A stretch of DNA of 64,000 nucleotides from Dipteris shenzhenensis. Its lineage: Eukaryota; Polypodiophyta; Polypodiopsida; Gleicheniales. The stretch lies in assembly GCA_047967505.1 (NCBI GenBank), contig CM106540.1. The stretch is one strand, 5' to 3'. Position 1 is the stretch's first letter. Each line of letters opens with the position of its first letter. The notes beneath the pieces were generated by a model that saw nothing but the letters and a program-made list of their open reading frames with translations, was not told where the DNA came from and did not search any database. Of this stretch, positions 47,426-56,288 are shown piece by piece. Both the position numbers and the translations under genes were made by a program.

Positions 47426-48812
47426 ACTCATGGCCATAGAATACCCCAAGATAGACCCTCTAGTACTAGCCAATAATAATCGGTCAAGGAAAAATAAGGA
47501 GGATGTGCAACGCCAAAAGGCTAAGGGTCTAAAGTGTATAGCTTCTTGGATGTGTTCAGTGGGTACAGCCAAGTACAAATTGCACCTCAATATCAAGCAA
47601 AGACAGCATTTGCCACAAAATGGGGAATTTTTGCATACAGAGTCACACCATTTGGCTTATGCAATGCCCCATCCACTTTTCAAAGGGTCATTTACACCGC
47701 CTTCAAGGAGTTTCTCAACAAGTTCCTACAAGTCTTCCTAGACGACTTGTGCATACATCACTTGTAATGCCTGGAAAATGTACTGAAGAAATGGAGAGAG
47801 TATGGAATCTCTTTGAATCCTCTCAAATGTCAATTCCTGGTCACACATGGAGTAGTCGTGGGACACATAGTCTATCGATATGGGATTGCAAAACTGACAT
47901 GGACAAAATAAAGATCATCTCCCCCCACTAAGTGCAAAGGGTGTCCAAGTCTTCATGGGCCATGCCGGGTACTATAGAATGTTTATATTTAGGTATGCCA
48001 TGATTGCAAGGCCCCTATATAAGCTCCTAGTCAACTTCATCTAGACAGACGAACGCGAGCAAGCATTCAAAACCCTCAATTGGAGATTGATCACAGCCCT
48101 TGTCCTAATGGCACCAAATTGGGACATAGAATTTCATGTACATACTGATGGTTCCAATTATGCAGTAGGAAGTGTGTTATGTCAACTTGGAAAATACAAC
48201 AAAGACTACCCAGTATACTTTGCAAGCAGGAAGTTAAATGATGCGGAGGTGAATAACACCACAACAGAAAGAGAAGATTGCAATGCTCTACATCATGAAG
48301 AAATTTTGACACTATCTATTGGCTATTGACTTTATCTTCTACAAAAATCAGTAAGCCTTATTATATCTTGTGAATTGGCCATGTATCACAGGCTGGATCA
48401 CTTGATGGCTTCTATTGCTACAAGAATTCAATTTCAAAATTGTGGTGAGAAAGGGAGGTCAACATTTCATTGCCAATCACATCTCACGATTGAGGACAAG
48501 AGAAGAGCCGAAAGGAATAGAAGATGACCTACCAGATGCCGCATTATTTCAAATAGATGTTGTGCCTGACTTGTGTGTAGACATCATTGTGTATTTAATG
48601 GTAGGAAGACCACCTCCTAAAATGAAAGTAGTGGATGCCAGAAAACTAATTCTAAAAGCTGCACCCTATCAACTCATTGCAGGGCAACTATACAAGATGG
48701 GCAAGGACAAGGTTTTAAGGAGATGTGTAATGCCACATGAGAACATGCCAATCCTTGTTAGAGTAGCAAGAAGGATTCAGGAAATGAAGCAAAATGGAGG
48801 AGTTAATTCATG
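47426..48812 (+). pseudogene. second gypsy pol relic (RT-RNase H), internally deleted
   Basis: It begins AIEYPKIDPLVLANNNRSRK, equal to 24290-24370 of the first element, then jumps at about 47525 directly into RT (YSFLDVFSGYSQVQIAP), skipping about 950 bp present in the first copy. RT (VFLDDLC), thumb, RNase H (FHVHTDGSNYAVGSVL; FASRKLNDAEV) and tether follow. It goes further than the first copy in KAAPYQLIAGQLYKMGKDKVL, then ends near 48812. Frames are broken. Confidence 0.8.
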
Positions 48813-48953
48813 AGAGATATGCCCAGTATATAGGCACAAGTTACATCCAAGAGTGACATCATATGTGAGCTCAGCAGAGCATCTAGATCCACAAATCACT
48901 TCACTGATTTCTCAATCAAGCCCATGAATCTCTCAATCACACTAGAACCTTCT

Positions 48954-49200
48954 CTCGGGGGGGTCACTCATCATATGTAACTCTATCACGTGAGTTCAAC
49001 AGAAGGTTATTTTTTATTTCTAAAATTTACAAAAATAAATATACATAAGGGACTATTTAAAATATTTTTGGGAAAAATTTACAGATTTGTATAGAAAAGG
49101 GGTACATTTTATTAATGAAAAAATTTACAGATAAGGGATTTTAAATATAGGCCTTGAACGCACGTGATATAGAGGGTTTATACATAGTGACCCCCCCGAG
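48954..49200. mobile_element. MITE copy A, 247 bp, 8-bp TSD
   Basis: Ends CTCGGGGGGGTCACT / AGTGACCCCCCCGAG are perfect inverted repeats. The target duplication AACCTTCT is exact (48946-48953 and 49201-49208). It is inverted relative to copies B and C. The interior is AT-rich and non-coding, with conserved patches (AAGGGGTACATTTTATTAAT, CACGTGATAT near one end and TATCACGTGAGTTCAAC near the other). Confidence 0.95.
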
Positions 49201-49502
49201 AACCTTCTACTCTAGCACACCTACACTCACACACTCCTAGCATAGGACTCCTAGCCCATAGGCACACACCCATACATCAATTTGTCCTTCATTCCCCCCC
49301 ACAAATTGATGACCTCATCCCTCAGCAGTAGTACATGGGATGCTCCATGGCTTGCCCACCATCATGTGGCAACACACATGGCCCCAACCTGTGACTTACT
49401 CCTAGGACTCTTGATTTACAACTACGAGATAGACAATGACTATGTATGGAAATCCCCATGAGTCCAACAAGGTAAAACCTCAAACAAAAGACTAACAATC
49501 AT

Positions 49503-50363
49503 TTAAGGATGGACTATCCATGGCAGAGAACCATTATTGACCTCACACACAAACAACTTAGAAGCATATGGGTCATCAACCTTGTCAAGTTTGACGGGTG
49601 GTGAAAGTGGTGAGAGCTTTAACATCCTCTGGTTCTTCTTCTTCTTCTGTCTCTGCTTCTTCCACAAGGTTTGTTGAACATTTCTTCTTTGCATAGCACT
49701 CTTTCTCAAAATGTCCAGGTTTCCCACAAAAGTTGCACTTCATCTTGCTCTTGCCCTTGAAGTTGCTTTTGGCCAAATATGTCCCATGTTCTTTGTAGTC
49801 ATTCATCTGTTTGATTTTCCTTTCCTCTTCCAAAAGGGATGGCTCAATTTCCACCAAACTAATATTTGGTATATCGGTGAGAGTAGTGACAATAGTGTCA
49901 TATTCCTCAGTTAGGCTTCTGAGTAAGATAGCAATTACAATGTCATCATTAAGATTAAACTTGATGCCAGATAACTGAGTCAGTATGCTCTTCATGGAGT
50001 TTAAATGTGAAGAGTGGATTCTCCTCTATCGAATTTCAAATCAAAGAATTTGATAAGCAAGCTAAACTTGGAACACCTCCCCTGTGCTCCAAAGACAAGC
50101 TCAAGATGACTCCATGCAGCATGAGCAGTCTCACAACCATCAATGTGGTGGATAAAAGAATCACTTAATCCAAGAGCAATTATGGATAGTGATTTTTCAT
50201 CCTTAGGAAGCCATAAAATTTCTCCTTCCCTAGTGGTTCGTTTCTTTTCTTTTCCATTAGCCACATTCCAAATCCCCTTTTTCATGAGAATAAATTTCAG
50301 TTTGGTCTCCCAAGTATGAAAACCCTCTCCCTCAAACTTATCTATCTTGATTTTGGAGGCCAT
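49503..50363 (-). pseudogene. copia gag with zinc knuckle, truncated at protease
   Basis: Minus reading: MASKIKIDKFEGEGFHTWET, KKGIWNVANGKEK, IALGLSDSFIHHI, AAWSHLELVFG (UBN2 domain), a frame change near 50000, then LRSLTEEYDTIVTTL and the CCHC knuckle CNFCGKPGHFEKEC (about 49735), an acidic linker and NNGSLPWIV, where the protease active site should begin. It stops at WIVHP, so protease onward is absent. It is a different copia lineage from the VLVQKKQ type. Confidence 0.85.
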
Positions 50364-50639
50364 AGGGAAGGTCTTACCACTGATGTGGCAGTGCTTGGTC
50401 CCTTACAATTCAAAAAGAACCATCACCATATAGATGCATGTTATAAGCAATGAAATCTGAAAAGCCAAGATCCTTTGCATATTGATAATAGTGAGGGACT
50501 TGGGATTTGCCTTGGAGTTTAGTGACCTTCCTATTGTTATATCTTGGAGTTTTCTTCTTCTTTATCTTCTTAACACATGGAGTGTTGGTAGAACCACAAG
50601 AAGAAGTCATGTTCAAAGACTATCTTTCCATGAATACAA

Positions 50640-51320
50640 AGCTATGAAGGAAAGATTGTTAAGATACCAAGTAGAATGTTTGCAGGTGAATGAGACTCCC
50701 ACAAGTCCAATGGCTCAACTCTAGCACTCTAGCATGGTCAGTAAGACTTGCAATCAAACTGAGAAGCCCCAAAACTTAGTTGACTTGGTCAACCTTTTTC
50801 AAAGCTAAAACTGTCCAAAATAGCAACCAGAGATAGTAGCAACTTGGAGGATGAAATTCAACCAAATGAGAGTAGCTCTTTGAGGGCATTTGATGTGCAA
50901 TGAAAGATGTACTGATAGAGAAGACCCAGTACCAAGCTTGGGTAAAAAGTTGTGTCACGTCACCATAGCCAGAAGCTCAAATGCTAACTGGTTTTTTCAT
51001 CACCACGCCTCAGTTATTGGAGTGTTTTCCTTCAACCTTCATCAGCAACTAGCCCATAAGGTCGCCCAGCCTCCCCTAAGAAGGTTTTGGAAATCTTGAC
51101 TCTAGCAGGTCGCATTGCTGGAAGTGGCGCGGTCTATAGATAGTGTCGGCATAGGCTGTAGAAATGACTATCCTCTTATTCCGATGAGCTGTCACTACTC
51201 ATCCTCTCCACTTGCACACATCCACAACCATCCCCCCAAGTTAAACACCCAAACACCCAAGTCCTCCAAATTCCCTCAAACCCCCTAACCTGGGGTGCCA
51301 GCGCAATATGTAATATGTTA
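50640..51320. other. stretch without recognised gene
   Basis: No coding, RNA or repeat feature could be supported between the copia gag and the Stowaway-like MITE. Confidence 0.4.
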
Positions 51321-51551
51321 CTACCCTCGTCTAAAATACAAGGCATAGGGCCCGGACAAGGTCCATAAATAATATGCATGGATTTCCTTTAAAATTTTCA
51401 AATATGCAAGGGAAAAATATGAAAGTTTCATGTCCCCCCTCCCATAAAATATAAGGTATATACCTTGGAAAATATGCAAGATTTTAAGAATCATACATAT
51501 TTTTCATAATATGTGAGGCCCAAGCCGGGGTGTATTTTGGATGAGGGGGGG
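51321..51551. mobile_element. Stowaway-like (Tc1/mariner) MITE
   Basis: Left end CTACCCTCGTCTAAAATAC and right end (reverse complement) CCCCCCCTCATCCAAAATAC are imperfect inverted repeats of the CTCCCTCCGTCCCAAAATA type, and TA lies on both sides (51319-51320, 51552-51553). 231 bp, non-coding, with internal AAAATATAAGGTATA repeats. Confidence 0.65.
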
Positions 51552-52001
51552 TAAAACAAAAAATACACTAAAATATGAAAACCCATCTCCTTTCAAATTA
51601 ATGTAACGTTTTCATGTGTTACCCAAATTTCAACGTGTAAAGACATATTTAAAGCTCATTAGTGTAGAACACGACCATGTTAATTTGAATAATTTCTACT
51701 CATGGCATATTGTTAAATTCATCTCATACTCAAGATTTTGATAGGTTTTCTTACTAAAGGGAGTTGGCGCCCTAGGCCCCTTTTTTCAACTACTTTTGCA
51801 TTTATGCCTTCTAGTTGCTTGGGGGGTTCACCTCAAAAAAATTTAGTCTACCACGTGCATTCAAAAGGAGGAGTATTTTAATTCAACTTTTAAAATAAAA
51901 TTAATAGGATTACAATAACAAGAGGGGGCTTTTAAATCAAATTTGGAAACAAATCCATTAGTTCATAAGTAAAGAGGGGCGATTTTATTGGAGGGAAAAT
52001 T

Positions 52002-52280
52002 TTAGTTGAGGGGTTTCTTAAATACCCCTTGAATCATGCAATCTAGAAGGTTTCTTAGTAGTGCACCCCTCGAGTCTAGTTGGGTCATAATGATTTTGAT
52101 TTTGTTGACAAATTGTGCCATGGATTCATTGAAGCTCATGTGCAAACCATAGAATTCAATCTTAAAATGAATTTCTTGATTTTTGTCTTTTTGATCAAAC
52201 ATTGTGTTTAACTCATCCCATGCATCTTTGGCTTGATCCTTGGAGTCTATATGATGAATTATGTTTAGACCCAAGTGCAA
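52002..52280 (-). pseudogene. copia gag (UBN2) fragment
   Basis: Minus reading HLGLNIIHHIDSKDQAKDAWDELNTMF, shown split here as DSKDQAKDAWDEL, then FYGLHMSFNESMAQFVNKIK and IMTQLDSRG. This is the middle of a copia gag. It ends abruptly at 52002. The matching leader and LTR are at 52281-53087. Confidence 0.75.
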
Positions 52281-52926
52281 ACCAATGAGTGATAGTGCTG
52301 CTTCGTCTTTTTCCTTTCAGGCATCATTTTGTGCAGTGGGTATGTCTTCTTTTACAGTATTTCAAAGCTTGGCGAAATGAAGACGTCGGAGTAGATAGAG
52401 ATTCACCACAGCTTCAAAAGTTCACGAAACCGGAAGCAGCTTCTCAAGTAGAAGTTTTGGACCACTCTAGATCCACTAGGAGTGTTAGAACTACAAATGG
52501 TGGCTTGGATATGGAAATCAAACACACAAAATCCTCGCAAAAAATGAATTTTGTCACTTTTTGCAGGAGCTGTAACTTTTCACTGAGAACTCGGATGACA
52601 GAGATCTTTAAAGTGAAAATGTAGTTCTCAATCTAATTTACAACTTCCTTGAAGAAATTCTATCTCTAACTCCGGATATTTATGCCAGTAGATATGTGTG
52701 TCTGAGAAGATTTGCTTATATCCTATGCCTTCAACTTTGCAACCCAGCAAAACAAATGCCCAAGAGGATTTTGCCCCTTTCTCTCCAACTGCTATAGCAG
52801 CTCCAAAATCTACAGCTCCTCCTGTTGAACAAGGATCTTTGGGATGCACCACTCTCTCTCCAGGCTAGAGGCTACACCAGCTGCTCACGCTACCTCTAGG
52901 CTCTACTGCCAAGCTTTGATACCAGT
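52281..52926 (-). mobile_element. copia leader and primer-binding site
   Basis: ACTGGTATCAAAGCTTGG (minus, about 52909-52926) is a primer-binding site, followed by about 640 bp of leader without gag start. Unlike classic elements, the leader here has no clear gag N-terminus before 52280. Confidence 0.55.
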
Positions 52927-53087
52927 TGTGAGGACACAACAAAAGTTGAGAGGGTGAGAGGGAGCTTGATAGACACAAGTTTTGGTGGGTGCAAAACACC
53001 CTAATCTCCTATTTAATCCATATATATATGTGTGTTTGAGTATTGTACATAACTGGGGTTAAGGTACAATGGCCTTTAACCCCCACA
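52927..53087 (-). mobile_element. 161-bp copia 5' LTR (short-LTR family)
   Basis: Minus reading TGTGGGGGTTAAAGGCCATT ... TTGTGTCCTCACA, ending at the primer-binding site. It aligns with the + strand LTR at 47252 over CTTAACCCNGGNTATGTACAATACTCAAACACA-type sequence (broken here: TATGTACAATACTCAAACAC) and has the same (TA)n tract. Confidence 0.85.
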
Positions 53088-53089
53088 TC

Positions 53090-53640
53090 CACGTTAATTA
53101 CTTTAGCAGTTTTCAACAAACATTGCATTTTTAACAATTTTACTTCAAAGGGATGACAATTCAACATGTAGCACTCTCGGGGGGGTCACTATGCATAAAC
53201 CCTCTATATCATGTGCATTTAAGGCCTATTTTTAAAATCCCTTATCTGTAAAATTTTCATTAATAAAATGTACCCCTTTTCTATGCAAATTTGTAATTTT
53301 TTTCCAAAACTATTTTAAATAGTCCCTTATGTGTATTTATTTTTGTAAATTTTAGAAATTAAAAATATCCTTCTGTTGAACTCACGTGATAGGGTTACAT
53401 ATGATGAGTGACCCCCCCAAGGTAGCACTTCAGGAATCAGCCTTTTCAAAATAATAATTGACAATAATAACGCATGCACATTAATTACTTCAATAAATTT
53501 CAACAATCAATGCATCCACGTTAATTACTTCAACAGTTTTCAACAAACATTGCATTTTTAACAATTTAAACTTCAAAGGTATGACAATTCAACATGTAGC
53601 ACTTCAGGCATCAGCCTTTTCAAAATAATAATCATACATG
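53090..53640. repeat. tandem duplication (unit ~173 bp) interrupted by MITE copy B
   Basis: TTCAACAAACATTGCATTTT at 53111 and 53538, and CAACATGTAGCACTTCAGG, mark two copies. After subtracting the MITE and one target copy the period is about 173 bp. The right copy keeps the uninterrupted target site near 53594. Confidence 0.85.
53176..53421. mobile_element. MITE copy B, 246 bp, 8-bp TSD
   Basis: CTCGGGGGGGTCACT ... AGTGACCCCCCCAAG with one mismatch in the right end. The target duplication GTAGCACT (53168-53175, 53422-53429) is exact. Same orientation as copy C. The empty site ATGTAGCACTTCAGG exists in the neighbouring 173-bp repeat. Confidence 0.95.
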
Positions 53641-53863
53641 GAGATTGTGTGTCCATAGCTCAGAAATATTATTATTTGCACTATTCATACAAAATGAGGC
53701 CATCAAAAAAATTAGTTACAACATGGGAACATATATATTGCCCGATACAAAATGGCCTCAGCAAAAAATGGCCGTTACAAAATGGCCTCAGCAAAAAAAT
53801 AAGCCAAGAAGAAGCTCCACGCATATAAGATGAGTATTAAAATTCATTAAGTTGAAGTGTTTT

Positions 53864-54022
53864 CTAGCCAGCTTGTGCGACAATGGGTGGTTGATGGGTG
53901 CCCTGGGCTCCTAGTAAAATGTGTAACTTGTGGCAATAGAGCACCACAAAGCAGCCACAAACAATTGTTACCCCCAGCAGGGTGCTGGTGATGATCATGA
54001 GGATAGCAAGTAGAATCGCCAT
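53864..54022 (-). CDS. 52-residue single-pass membrane protein (unknown)
   Basis: A short ORF starts MAILLAILMIITSTLLGVTI and continues with a further hydrophobic, Cys-containing run (VCGCFVVLYC), then a polar tail ending PPIVAQAG and a TAG stop. The hydrophobic span of roughly 30 residues would make one membrane helix. It is read in the same direction as the RING-like ORF, 220 bp downstream of it. Codons look orderly and there is no stop, but an ORF this short can arise by chance. I do not recognise the protein. Confidence 0.4.
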   Translation of the reverse strand: MAILLAILMIITSTLLGVTIVCGCFVVLYCHKLHILLGAQGTHQPPIVAQAG

Positions 54023-54229
54023 GACGATGATCGATTACTAAAACAAAATATTACACTTTATGAGAAAACAATCCATTTCCATTATCATCATGAATAAATT
54101 CCTCCATAATTAAAATAACATTAATTCAATACACCTTTGAAACAAACCTTCAAAACAATTATTGCAAATAGATAACATGTGCCCAAAAATTAATTTTATA
54201 TTGTAAATATGTTTGTATACAAAATTCTT

Positions 54230-54507
54230 CCTCTCCTTAGCATTTAAATTGAAAGTAGCCTCGGATCAGGAGAGTATGTTGCATCGATGCCGAGCATGTC
54301 ATACAACTCACGTGCCACAGGAGCGTTGCATGTGGCACATGCACTTCTCACCTTTAAGGTATTCACAAGACAAACAAGGTGAAAGCGATGATCACGAGGG
54401 AGGGCATAGTATCCTGTGGCCCTATCAAAATGATCTTGGTAGACTGGGCAACATGGCCCATCCACGATGTATTGTAATGTTCTAGGTATCGTGGATGGTT
54501 TATGCAC
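54230..54507 (-). pseudogene. RING-like zinc-finger ORF (unknown protein)
   Basis: Minus reading GPCCPVYQDHF, then YYALPRDHRFHLVCLVNTL, then CATCNAPVARELYDMLGID. Spacing CxxY(C)...H..H..C...CxxC resembles a RING-H2 finger in which one expected Cys is Tyr. If RING, it would be a ubiquitin-ligase-type domain. It ends LLSI near 54244. Upstream (54510-54747) the frame has stops, so it is either one exon or a decayed C-terminus of ORF 54950-55494. Confidence 0.4.
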
Positions 54508-54747
54508 AACGAGGCCAACAAAATCACGACTGATTGTCGAGACTATGCCCCATCTTCGATATGTTGCAAGGCGGCTTGTGCATCATGCACTTGTTGAGAA
54601 TAATTGCTTGCCATTATGCACATCTCCACGTATGCATTGTCGATATCAAGCTACTGGCCGGTTTGGGATAATAGTGCATGCAATCTTTCATTGTCACTTC
54701 TCACCCGCTTAAGTTCTTGCAGCACTCATTAATGCTCTGATGTTGCA

Positions 54748-55494
54748 TCATACAATGGTAGTCATAAATGTGACATCTCGCTCAACACGTGCTCCCTGTC
54801 TAGCTCTCTCTATGATATTCATATACAGATCTTCACTTGTGATAGAGGCTACACATTCAAACTTATCAATTGATGTTGGGTTGGAATTCTTAAAAAAAAA
54901 TGAAAGTAAATAATCAACATATTTAAATATTATATTCACCTAAGATTGGATTGTCGACGCTTTGTGGAGTTTCAACTACCACGAGTTTGGCGCTTGGTGT
55001 ACATGGATCCTCGTCTACTCGAGTGACTAAGGCAAAGTCCACTTCACGCCCAAGCACAAACTTTGCATATAGCATCTTTGCAAAGTATTTGGGAATTTCA
55101 AAGCGAAATTTCCTAGCAGAAATCATCTCCCAGATGCATTGTGCATTCTCTTTCATGGCTTCATTAGAGTTTCATTATAACATCGCATAAGGGACCATCG
55201 CCCGTGTTTAGGAGCATTTTTGCTATAATCCCATATAGTCTCGAAGTCATCATCCGAGACGAGGAGATTTATAGCTGAGAACTTCATGCCATTAGGGTTG
55301 TGGAAAATACTCGCTTGGCCAATTGCCTTTGTTTGCTCTTTTAGTGATAGATGCATGGTAGCATCAGCCACATCCATCATGAACTGCATCGCTTGACTAC
55401 CGCATGTGCATTCTTGGTACTTGGCCAGTGTGGATGGTCGAGAGGGTGTTCTTGACGATGCCATTGTTTTGGTGAAATGATAAACCCTAAACAT
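54748..55494 (-). pseudogene. unknown ORF with frameshift and possible intron
   Basis: MASSRTPSRPSTLAKYQECT starts at 55461 within an open frame, continues through FSAINLLVSDDDFETIWDYS and ends in a frame slip near 55153. The next frame reads ENAQCIWEMISARKFRFEIP and FVLGREVDFALVTRVDEDP, VVVETPQSVDNPIL, followed by a possible GT...TTTTAAG intron (about 54940-54893) and NSNPTSIDKFECVASITSED. The composition is that of a genuine protein, but I recognise no domain. It lies between the kinase C-lobe and the RING-like ORF, all on the same strand. Confidence 0.4.
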
Positions 55495-55739
55495 AATAGC
55501 AAATATATGAGTTCAGGACATGATACATACATACATTCAAACACATTTGCTTCTCATCCTATTGTAGAAGATTGTTTTCTCGAAATTTCAAAACATAAAT
55601 CCTAAAAAACTAATGAAAAACATAAATCCATTTCAAAATAGTGCAAATTTTGTTTTAGGAATATTAAAAACTATAGGACTGGCAAATGGAAATATGATGA
55701 CTTGCAAATGAAAAATTTATAGATAAGTTTTCATATTGT

Positions 55740-56288
55740 CCATTAGACGCATTGCGTCATTTTCATCAACATGGTGTGCATGAAGTTTAGTAAGCAAGAA
55801 TCCATTGTCATCCATTCATGAGGCTCATTCTGGCACAAGTGGAGTTTACAATCCCACAACAGCTTGATTACATGCCCCAAGTATAGTTCATCACTTGACA
55901 ATGCGGAATTGCACCCCACAAGGAAGTTGACTATTTTGCCAAGTAATCAACCGGCAGCATAGCAATCTGACATGTCTGACCATGCGCCATTTGATTCAGG
56001 AAAAGCATTGTTTCTTGTGTAAAGCTCTGGTGCAAACCAAGGAAATCTTGACTTTGGAGCATGCGCCTAAACCTGCTCGGTGGGTTTGCTCTCAGTTCTG
56101 TGGAGACACCTTCCCCAATCAATAATGCTCACCCACACATATTTTCCATCTGGTGTAAAATCTAGCACATAGTTTCCGGCATTCAAATCAGTGTGTCTGA
56201 ACCCCCTCTCGTGCATTGCATTCATTGCACTAGCAATAGTTGTGCAAATGGCAAGAGCACTCTTACAGAATAGGAGGTGCTTATTCAA
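55740..56288 (-). pseudogene. kinase-like C-lobe
   Basis: Minus reading SALAICTTIASAMNAMHERG, FRHTDLNAGNYVLDF (HRD-loop equivalent, HTDLNAGN), VWVSIIDWGRC (DFG equivalent, DWG), a stop at about 56068, then PWFAPELYTRNN (APE motif) and WSDMSDCYAAG, a second stop and LLGKIVNFLVG. This is the ordered C-lobe of a protein-kinase-like fold. The catalytic Asp and Asn and the metal-binding Asp are present. Two in-frame stops disable this copy. The N-lobe lies 5.7 kb away at 61969-62362. Confidence 0.65.
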
